6,955 nucleotides of DNA from Clostridia bacterium (GTDB taxonomy: Bacteria; Bacillota_A; Clostridia; Christensenellales; UBA1242): the NCBI GenBank assembly GCA_017466005.1, contig JAFTUZ010000088.1, positions 1-6,955 of the forward strand. Reading direction: 5' to 3'. The notes under the pieces were generated by a model. That model saw only the letters and a list, made by a program, of their open reading frames with translations. It was not told the origin of the DNA and did not search any database. Position 1 is the first letter of the stretch, and each line of letters begins with the position of its first letter. Below are positions 1 to 4,957 of the stretch, piece by piece. The position numbers and the translations under genes are program-made.

Positions 1-270
1 GCTTTGCTATATACTATAACCAACTGGCTAAAAACGTATTTTGGTGGAACCTTTTTTGCTGCATTAACCGCTGTTTTACTTGCAATGATTTTATCAGGTT
101 TTGGCTTTGCAAGTTTTGTAACTTATGTTTATCCAGTGTTTGGAATAGTTGGGCTAATTTATATAGCAATTTTAGCAAAAATAAATAATAAAAAATCAAA
201 AATTATAAAAGAAACAGAAAAAGTTGAAACGGCGGAAACAACAAACACTAACACCGTTACACAAAGTTAA
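1..270 (+). CDS. C-terminal end of a polytopic membrane protein, possibly YkvI-like transporter (5' partial)
   Basis: The frame is open from the first base of the window to the TAA at 268-270, so this is the last 89 residues of a gene that starts upstream. A TTG codon at 4-6 could be read as a start but has no ribosome binding site and lies inside the open frame. Two hydrophobic segments are visible, at about residues 17-40 (rich in Ala, Leu, Phe and Gly) and about 43-61 (YPVFGIVGLIYIAI). A hydrophilic tail rich in Lys, Glu and Thr follows and is probably cytoplasmic. The GFxxFVTYVYPVFGxxGL pattern resembles my recollection of the last two helices of YkvI-family/APC-type membrane proteins, but the fragment is too short to settle family or substrate. 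It could be the end of any multi-helix transporter. That it is a real coding end is supported by the terminator 14 bases downstream. Confidence 0.6.
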   Translation, partial: ALLYTITNWLKTYFGGTFFAALTAVLLAMILSGFGFASFVTYVYPVFGIVGLIYIAILAKINNKKSKIIKETEKVETAETTNTNTVTQS

Positions 271-283
271 ATAAAATTATATA

Positions 284-319
284 AAAAACGCATAAAATAC
301 TATATTTTTATGCGTTTTT
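284..319. terminator. Rho-independent terminator, potentially bidirectional
   Basis: A perfect 14-bp inverted repeat, AAAAACGCATAAAA (284-297) and TTTTATGCGTTTTT (306-319), encloses an 8-nt loop. The stem starts 14 bases after the stop codon of the membrane-protein fragment and carries a T run on its 3' side, with an A run on its 5' side. It most likely ends the upstream transcript and isolates the following rluA-type operon. Confidence 0.8.
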
Positions 320-320
320 A

Positions 321-329
321 TGTTAAAAT
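321..329 (+). promoter_or_regulatory. Candidate extended -10 promoter for the RluA/NadR-like operon
   Basis: TG at 321-322 followed by one base and TAAAAT (324-329) gives an extended -10 element matching TATAAT at five of six positions. No good -35 box exists at the right distance, because that stretch is the terminator hairpin. A start of transcription near 336 would leave a leader of about 20 nt before the GTG at 357. In such an A+T-rich spacer a chance match is possible. Confidence 0.4.
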
Positions 330-356
330 TAAAAAAAATATTAAAAGAAGAACAAT

Positions 357-1262
357 GTGGAAAATAATACTGAAATTTTAAATGCTCAAAAAACTACTGA
401 TGAAGAAATAAGATTAGATATTTTTGTGGCGAAACAATTTCCTAACATAAGCAGAGCAAAAGCAAAAACTTTAATTAAAGATGGTTTTGTTTTGGTTAAT
501 GGAAGGAAAAGTAAAAGTTGTAATAATGTTAATTTGGGCGATAATGTTCAAATAACTCTTATTCCAGAAAAACCAAAAGAAGTAAAACTATTGCCGTTAG
601 ATATAGTTTTTGAAGATGATGATATTTTAATTATAAATAAGCAAAAAGGTATGAGTGTTCATTCTGGTGTTAAAAACTTTGTGGGCACATTGGTTGGGGA
701 ATTAAAGAAACGCAATTTAGTTATGGAAAATGGGCAAGTTGGCATTATTCATAGGTTAGATAAAGATACTTGCGGACTTATGGTGTTTGCAAAAACAATA
801 AAAGCCTTTAAAGGTCTTTCAAAGCAAATGGAGCAAGGTAAGATAGAGCGTAAGTATAAAGCACTTGTTTGTGGAAATTTACGCCCACAAAATGGTGAAA
901 TTAAAACTTATATCAAGCCTAATAACTTTGATAGGCGAAAAATGGAAGTTGCACGCACTGGGCAAATTGCAATAACATTATATAAAGTGCTGGAGCATTA
1001 CAACGGTTACGATTTAGTGGAATACGAACTTAAAACCGGTAGAACGCATCAAATAAGAGTTCATTCGCTTTACAAAAAATGCCCTTTGGTTGGGGATAAA
1101 TTATACGATGCTCCAAAAAACGATTGGGGTGTTAATGGTCAAATGTTGCAATCTTATTTTATAAAACTTATTCACCCAATTTTAAATACACAAATTCAAT
1201 TTACAATTCCTTTAAATAATGAATTTGAAAAAGTAATAAATGAAATTAAAAAGTTTAACTAG
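357..1262 (+). CDS. RluA-family 23S rRNA pseudouridine synthase (RluD/RluC-like)
   Basis: This enzyme converts selected uridines in RNA, most probably 23S rRNA, to pseudouridine. Its 301 aa are typical for the S4-domain-containing RluA family. An S4 RNA-binding domain lies at about residues 16-72 (SRAKAKTLIKDGFVLVNG), and the catalytic domain at about 80-290. The family signature HRLDKDTCG is at 132-140, making D135 the likely catalytic aspartate; the usual Thr/Ser before the final Gly is Cys here. Further family motifs are ERKYKALVCG (164-173) and KTGRTHQIRVH (226-236). Which uridine is modified cannot be told from sequence. GTG at 357 is the start because an in-frame TAA lies at 342-344 and no other start codon precedes the S4 domain. 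The ribosome binding site is weak (AAGAAG, 345-350). The stop codon overlaps the ribosome binding site of the next gene, so the two are very probably co-transcribed and translationally coupled. Confidence 0.93.
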   Translation: MENNTEILNAQKTTDEEIRLDIFVAKQFPNISRAKAKTLIKDGFVLVNGRKSKSCNNVNLGDNVQITLIPEKPKEVKLLPLDIVFEDDDILIINKQKGMSVHSGVKNFVGTLVGELKKRNLVMENGQVGIIHRLDKDTCGLMVFAKTIKAFKGLSKQMEQGKIERKYKALVCGNLRPQNGEIKTYIKPNNFDRRKMEVARTGQIAITLYKVLEHYNGYDLVEYELKTGRTHQIRVHSLYKKCPLVGDKLYDAPKNDWGVNGQMLQSYFIKLIHPILNTQIQFTIPLNNEFEKVINEIKKFN

Positions 1263-1266
1263 GAGG
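1261..1266 (+). promoter_or_regulatory. Ribosome binding site overlapping the upstream stop codon
   Basis: A perfect AGGAGG begins inside the TAG stop (1260-1262) of the pseudouridine synthase gene and ends 4 bases before the ATG at 1271. This fixes the start of the downstream gene and suggests that ribosomes terminating on the first gene feed initiation on the second. Confidence 0.9.
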
Positions 1267-1270
1267 AATT

Positions 1271-1786
1271 ATGGTTAATGGTTTATTTGTTGGTAAATTT
1301 TTACCGCCACACAAAGGGCATAAATTTGCAATATTAAAAGCAAAGAAAAAGTGTGATAAATTATATTTAGTTGTTGGGTACGAGCCTAATGTTACAAAAG
1401 ATTTGTGTGCAAAAGCTGGCTTTCCTATAATTACTTTACAACAACGTGTAAATTGGTGGAAAGAGGAATTAAAAAACGAAAAAGATATAATTATTTTAGG
1501 GGAAGACGAAACTGGTATTCCAGCATATCCAGAAGGTTGGAAAGTTTGGTCGGAACGCACACAAAATTTGGTTAAAGAAAAAATAGATTTTATATTTGGT
1601 AGCGAGTTAGATTATGCACCATTTTATAAGCAATATTTTAAAGAAAGTACTTATATTTTGCAAGATGAAAATAGAGAAATCAATCCCATAAGTTCAACTA
1701 AAATAAGAGCAAATTTAAAAGAAAATTATCATTGGATAATTGATAGCGCAAAGCCATTTTTTGAAAATTTATTAAATAAAAAATAG
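1271..1786 (+). CDS. Stand-alone NadR-type nicotinamide-nucleotide adenylyltransferase domain protein
   Basis: This is a cytidylyltransferase-like (Rossmann-type) nucleotidyl transferase of 171 aa whose whole length resembles the NMN adenylyltransferase domain of NadR. The predicted reaction is NMN + ATP to NAD + diphosphate. Visible motifs are GKFLPPHKGH (8-17) with the nucleotide-binding HxGH at 14-17, a conserved YPEGWKVWSE stretch (86-95), FGSELDYAPFY (109-119), and the second nucleotide-binding motif ISSTKIR (140-146). The C-terminal AKPFF also resembles NadR. Enterobacterial NadR adds an N-terminal DNA-binding helix-turn-helix and a C-terminal ribosylnicotinamide kinase domain; both are missing, so neither repressor nor kinase activity is expected. 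The ATG at 1271 follows a perfect AGGAGG. The gene is coupled to the pseudouridine synthase gene without an obvious functional link. Substrate is inferred from NadR-like motifs; a related nucleotidyl transferase acting on another substrate remains possible. Confidence 0.85.
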   Translation: MVNGLFVGKFLPPHKGHKFAILKAKKKCDKLYLVVGYEPNVTKDLCAKAGFPIITLQQRVNWWKEELKNEKDIIILGEDETGIPAYPEGWKVWSERTQNLVKEKIDFIFGSELDYAPFYKQYFKESTYILQDENREINPISSTKIRANLKENYHWIIDSAKPFFENLLNKK

Positions 1787-1812
1787 TTTAATATTAATTT
1801 TTAGTTTTAGTA

Positions 1813-1899
1813 CTTTATCGTGTTAACTATCAAAAAATCACCGTAAAGCATACAAAAAATGCGGGTATAGTGTATATTTTATGCATATTAAGCATTTTT
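1813..1899. repeat. Two weak inverted repeats in the convergent spacer
   Basis: The 163-bp spacer 1787-1949 holds, besides the terminator, an imperfect inverted repeat CTTTATCGTG (1813-1822) / CACCGTAAAG (1839-1848), pairing at 9 of 10 positions with one G-T wobble and one mismatch. A second pair, AAAAATGC (1855-1862) / GCATTTTT (1892-1899), is a perfect 8-bp stem with a 29-nt loop. Neither is followed by a convincing T run in either direction. They could be chance products of A+T-rich sequence or a weak additional transcript end for the NadR-like gene. Confidence 0.3.
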
Positions 1900-1917
1900 A
1901 CATAAATTTATAAATAA

Positions 1918-1947
1918 AAAAACCACAGATTATACTCTGTGGTTTTT
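1918..1947. terminator. Bidirectional terminator between nadR-like gene and thrS
   Basis: AAAAACCACAGA (1918-1929) and TCTGTGGTTTTT (1936-1947) form a perfect 12-bp stem with a 6-nt loop. Read on the minus strand it lies 2 bases after the thrS stop codon and ends in a run of seven T (complement of 1916-1922). Read on the plus strand it has five T and could also end the NadR-like transcript. It is the clear terminator of thrS. Confidence 0.9.
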
Positions 1948-1949
1948 AA

Positions 1950-3689
1950 TTAAAATTCTTCTTTTAAATTAAGTTCTTTTTGTTCTTTAAGTTGTTTTAA
2001 ATCTTCTACAAATTTTTCAAGTTTAATATCGTTAACTTGTTTGCCACCACGTATTTTTATAGATACAGTGTTTTCTTCAGATTCTTTATCTCCAACAATA
2101 ACAACATAAGGAACTTTAGCAACTCTAAATTCGTTTACTTTTTTACCCATTCCATAGTCACCAAGTTTTAATTCGGTGCTAATTTTTGCCTTGCGTAAAA
2201 TTTCTTCAACTTTTTTAGCATATTCAAAATTGTTTTCAGATACTGGAACTATACCAACTTGTACAGGGCAAATCCAGAAAGGGAATGCACCGGCAAAGTG
2301 TTCTATAATAAGCCCAATAAATCTTTCAAACGAACCGTAAATAACACGGTGAACTATAACAGGAACTTCTTGTTCGCCGTTTTCGTTTGTAAATGTAAGG
2401 TCAAAATTACGTGGAAGTTGGAAATCTAACTGAATTGTTCCCATTTGCCACTCGCGGTTTAATGCATCTTTCATTTTAATATCTATTTTAGGGCCATAGA
2501 ATGCACCATCGCCTTCGTTAAGAACAAAATTCTCTTCCCCAAAGCGTTTAATCATAATTTCTTTAAGTTCGCTTTCTGCTTTATCCCAAAGTTTTACATC
2601 TCCCATAAAATCTTCCGGACGGGTAGAAAGAACTGCTTTATATGTTAAACCAAAAATGTGGTAAAAACGGTCTGCAATATCTAATATAGCATTAATTTCA
2701 TCTGAAATTTGGCTTTGACGGATAAAGTTGTGCGAATCATCTTGTGTAAAACTTTGAACACGCAAAAGCCCGTGTAATGTACCAGATGCTTCGTAGCGGT
2801 GAAGTTTATCACAGTCGGAAAGGCGTAAAGGTAATTCGCGGTAACTACGTACTTTGTGTTTATAAACCATAACGGCATTAGGGCAGTTCATAGGTTTTAA
2901 GGCAAAAGGTTTGTTTTCGTTGCCTTCAAAACAGAACATATCGTCTTTATAATGTGCCCAGTGTCCAGAAATTTCCCATAATTCACGGCTGTTAAGTTGT
3001 GGACAAGAAATTTCGTTATAGCCACGTTGTTCGTGTTCTTCACGCCAAAAGTCTAATAAAGTGTTAAAAAGTTTTAACCCTTTTGGCATCCAGTAAGGCA
3101 TACCAGGTGCTGTGTCGTGTAAAAAGAATAAATCTAATTCAGGACCTAGTTTGCGGTGGTCACGTTTTTTTGCTTCTTCTATTTGATATAAATATTGCTT
3201 TAATTGTGCTTTATCAGCAAATGCTGCTGCATAAATACGTTGAAGCATAGGTTTTGTAGAATCTCCACGCCAATATGCACCAGCAACACTGGTAAGTTTA
3301 AATGCACTACTTCTTAATTCTCTTGAATTTGCAACGTGTGGGCCAGCACAAAGGTCAATAAAGTCACCACATTTATAAATGCTAACTTCTTTATCTTCTA
3401 TGCCTGCAATAAGTTCTAACTTATATGGTTGGTCTTTAAATTGTTGCATTGCTTCAGTTTTGTTTAAAAAGTAATGTTCAAAATCAAAGCTTTCTTTTAA
3501 GATTTCGTTCATCTTGGCTTCAATAACCTTTAAATCATCGGTGGTTAATGAATGACCAAGGTCAAAATCATAGTAAAACCCTGTATCGATACTAGGACCG
3601 ATTGCAAATTTTACATCAGGGTAGAGTTGTTTCACTGCATATGCCATAATGTGTGCAAGTGAATGTCTGATAGTACTAATGTCGTTCAT
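1950..3689 (-). CDS. thrS: Threonyl-tRNA synthetase lacking the N-terminal TGS domain
   Basis: This class II synthetase activates threonine with ATP and charges tRNA-Thr in the cytoplasm. It has 579 aa, against about 640 for E. coli or B. subtilis ThrS. The editing domain (about 1-180) carries the hydrolytic-site signature H9xxxH13 and C114xxxH118. The catalytic core (about 190-470) has the expected zinc ligands C269 (in KPMNCP), H320 (in TQDDSH) and H447 (in VHRV), motif 2 with HRYE at 297-300, and motif 3 GSFERFIG at 452-459. The anticodon-binding domain runs from about 473 to 575. The missing part is the TGS domain: the editing domain starts at once, and an in-frame TAA (3720-3722) lies 10 codons upstream of the ATG. 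GGAGG is correctly spaced. It is monocistronic, with its own promoter and terminator. Editing and catalytic residues are intact, so it should be functional. Q312 stands where E. coli has Arg. Confidence 0.97.
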   Translation of the reverse strand: MNDISTIRHSLAHIMAYAVKQLYPDVKFAIGPSIDTGFYYDFDLGHSLTTDDLKVIEAKMNEILKESFDFEHYFLNKTEAMQQFKDQPYKLELIAGIEDKEVSIYKCGDFIDLCAGPHVANSRELRSSAFKLTSVAGAYWRGDSTKPMLQRIYAAAFADKAQLKQYLYQIEEAKKRDHRKLGPELDLFFLHDTAPGMPYWMPKGLKLFNTLLDFWREEHEQRGYNEISCPQLNSRELWEISGHWAHYKDDMFCFEGNENKPFALKPMNCPNAVMVYKHKVRSYRELPLRLSDCDKLHRYEASGTLHGLLRVQSFTQDDSHNFIRQSQISDEINAILDIADRFYHIFGLTYKAVLSTRPEDFMGDVKLWDKAESELKEIMIKRFGEENFVLNEGDGAFYGPKIDIKMKDALNREWQMGTIQLDFQLPRNFDLTFTNENGEQEVPVIVHRVIYGSFERFIGLIIEHFAGAFPFWICPVQVGIVPVSENNFEYAKKVEEILRKAKISTELKLGDYGMGKKVNEFRVAKVPYVVIVGDKESEENTVSIKIRGGKQVNDIKLEKFVEDLKQLKEQKELNLKEEF

Positions 3690-3759
3690 AATATTCCTCC
3701 GAGATTTTGGCTTTTGGCCTTATTTTTAGGGCATTGCCCATAACTTTAAATAAAGTTAT
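3690..3759 (-). promoter_or_regulatory. thrS 5' leader with small hairpins and ribosome binding site
   Basis: From the predicted transcription start near 3758, the thrS leader is about 69 nt. In transcript order it contains a perfect 8-bp hairpin ATAACTTT/AAAGTTAT (3759-3752 with 3747-3740, 4-nt loop) at the extreme 5' end. Next comes the compact GGGCAATGCCC (3739-3729; 4 bp, 3-nt loop), then a tandem repeat of GCCAAAA (3718-3705). The ribosome binding site GGAGG (3700-3696) ends 6 bases before the ATG. There is no room for a T-box and no T-box AGGGUGGNACCGCG signature. The 5' hairpin could protect the mRNA end; regulation by the other elements is speculative. Confidence 0.5.
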
Positions 3760-3764
3760 AATTT

Positions 3765-3793
3765 AGTATATATCATTTTGTACTTTTAGTCAA
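3765..3793 (-). promoter_or_regulatory. Sigma-70/sigma-A promoter of thrS
   Basis: On the minus strand TTGACT (3793-3788) and TATACT (3770-3765) are separated by exactly 17 bases. Each hexamer matches consensus at five of six positions. Transcription should start near 3758. The promoter's closeness to the ATG at 3689 independently shows that no TGS-coding sequence is missing upstream. Confidence 0.88.
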
Positions 3794-3814
3794 TAAAATA
3801 TTTTAAAATGACTT

Positions 3815-3882
3815 AAATATTATTGTTTTTAAATTCATATTTTGTAAAATTTGCAAAATATTTTAATAATATTTTTAAAAAC
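3815..3882. repeat. Nested and alternative inverted repeats in divergent promoter spacer
   Basis: AAATATTATT (3815-3824) pairs perfectly with AATAATATTT (3865-3874), and ATATTTTG (3837-3844) pairs perfectly with CAAAATAT (3854-3861) inside it. A third, mutually exclusive pairing joins GTTTTTAAA (3825-3833) with TTTAAAAAC (3874-3882). The block lies between the two divergent -35 boxes. It may be a regulator site, an UP-element-like A/T tract, or chance in nearly pure A+T DNA. Confidence 0.35.
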
Positions 3883-3886
3883 CATC

Positions 3887-3915
3887 TTGAATGATGTTTT
3901 TTAGTGTGATATAAT
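3887..3915 (+). promoter_or_regulatory. Extended -10 sigma-70/sigma-A promoter of the 327-aa orphan gene
   Basis: TTGAAT (3887-3892) and a perfect TATAAT (3910-3915) are separated by 17 bases. TG at 3907-3908 one base before the -10 makes it an extended -10 promoter. A/T-rich tracts upstream could act as an UP element. Transcription should start near 3922, giving a leader of about 20 nt. It looks like a strong constitutive promoter. Confidence 0.88.
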
Positions 3916-3927
3916 TAAATTAGTTAT

Positions 3928-3934
3928 AAGGGGG
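3928..3934 (+). promoter_or_regulatory. Ribosome binding site of the orphan gene
   Basis: AAGGGGG ends 7 bases before the ATG at 3942 and supports that start codon. It deviates from AGGAGG by a G in place of the second A. Confidence 0.75.
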
Positions 3935-3941
3935 CTTAAAT

Positions 3942-4925
3942 ATGGTAGAAACAATAATTATAAGAGAAGAAAGGTCTAAAGATTTAAATAAAGAAGTTTA
4001 CACAGTATCTCAATCAGATTTTAAAAGTATAGAAGAAGCAAAAAGAAGTTCTATGAAAGGGGTTACACCTATTGCTAAAGTTGTTATGAGCGGCGAAAAC
4101 GAAAATTTTGAATATTCTGCATCTTCACAAGATGACGACCGTTTAATAATGTCAGAGATTATTTTTAGAAAAATAAAAAATGGTGAAATTATTGGAAAGG
4201 GTACACATAGCAAGGTTGGGTTAGATTTAAGTTATAACGAAGGTGATTTATCTTCCGACCCAGAAATCCGTAAATTGCAATTAACTATGATTGTAGATAA
4301 AGCTGTGGAGAATGCGGAAAAGGCTAGTGAAATAAAAGTTAAAACTAATGATGGAAAAAAAGTATATAACTTATATAAGGAATTGTTTAACTTGCAATGT
4401 GATTTAGATGATGTGATGGAAAAATCACAGACATTAGCACAAGAAATTGTTGAACAAGGTGCAACCTTGTATGATTATTTAGAAGAATTTGAAATTATGG
4501 TTGAAAACAACAAAGCAGAATATGGTGATTCTGTTATGGGCTATAACAAAAGTGTAGAACCTTCATATGTAGTTGCAAAAAAATGTTTGTCAGATTTTAG
4601 AAAAAACGTAAATAAATATAAAGAAACTACTGCTAAAATTGCTGCTATAGAAAAGAAATTTATAAAGATAACAAAACAACTAGATGGAATGTTAGATGGC
4701 GAATTAAAAGAACATAAAGACCATAAAAAGTTGCTTGACGACAGAAATTATATGCACGAATGTATAAAAGAATCTTTAGAGATTGCTAAAAATGAAATAA
4801 GCGGTAATTCTGATATTATGGACGAAGAAAATAAAAATGTTAGAGCATATTTTAGTGAAACAGAAAGAAAATTTAATGATATAAAATCAACAATTGCAAT
4901 TAGCGTAAGCAAAAATCAAATGTAA
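3942..4925 (+). CDS. Unrecognised helix-rich cytoplasmic protein, 327 aa
   Basis: I do not recognise this protein. It is charged and rich in Lys, Glu and Asp, with no signal peptide and no transmembrane segment, so it is probably cytoplasmic. The first 110 or so residues look mixed alpha/beta, including a stretch with MSGENENFEYSAS (49-61) and a Gly-rich turn KNGEIIGKGTHSKVG (79-93). From about 113 to 320 it appears almost wholly helical with heptad-like spacing of hydrophobics (roughly 113-190, 207-250, 256-287, 297-318), suggesting coiled coils or a long helical bundle. Cysteines are at 153, 215 and 274. The coding frame is supported by a near-consensus promoter, a ribosome binding site 7 bases before the ATG, and a terminator directly at the stop. 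It is monocistronic, divergent from thrS and convergent with the surface-protein gene. Function is unknown; a scaffold, partner-binding or phage/effector-like role would be guesswork. Confidence 0.85.
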   Translation: MVETIIIREERSKDLNKEVYTVSQSDFKSIEEAKRSSMKGVTPIAKVVMSGENENFEYSASSQDDDRLIMSEIIFRKIKNGEIIGKGTHSKVGLDLSYNEGDLSSDPEIRKLQLTMIVDKAVENAEKASEIKVKTNDGKKVYNLYKELFNLQCDLDDVMEKSQTLAQEIVEQGATLYDYLEEFEIMVENNKAEYGDSVMGYNKSVEPSYVVAKKCLSDFRKNVNKYKETTAKIAAIEKKFIKITKQLDGMLDGELKEHKDHKKLLDDRNYMHECIKESLEIAKNEISGNSDIMDEENKNVRAYFSETERKFNDIKSTIAISVSKNQM

Positions 4926-4957
4926 CAAAAAACACACTAAATTAGTGTGTTTTTTGT
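4925..4957. terminator. Bidirectional terminator shared by two convergent genes
   Basis: A perfect inverted repeat with arms ACAAAAAACACACTA (4925-4939) and TAGTGTGTTTTTTGT (4943-4957) leaves a 3-nt loop and a 15-bp stem. It starts at the last base of the orphan gene's stop codon and ends one base before the stop codon of the minus-strand surface-protein gene. Both strands carry a run of six T in the outer stem, so it should end both transcripts. Confidence 0.9.

Noticed and set aside
4..6. TTG at 4 as a start codon of an 88-aa protein
   Set aside because: The frame is open from base 1, there is no visible ribosome binding site, and the hydrophobic sequence looks like the end of a longer membrane protein.
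1255..1560. 101-codon minus-strand frame antisense to the NadR-like gene
   Set aside because: It overlaps a clearly conserved coding gene, has no recognisable ribosome binding site or family motifs, and its composition is that of a reverse-strand shadow.
2681..2878. 65-codon minus-strand frame inside thrS
   Set aside because: It lies in another frame of the highly conserved ThrRS catalytic core and shows no independent coding signals.
3690..3764. T-box or other tRNA-sensing riboswitch in front of thrS
   Set aside because: The promoter leaves only about 70 nt of leader, and neither the conserved T-box sequence nor a terminator/antiterminator pair is present.
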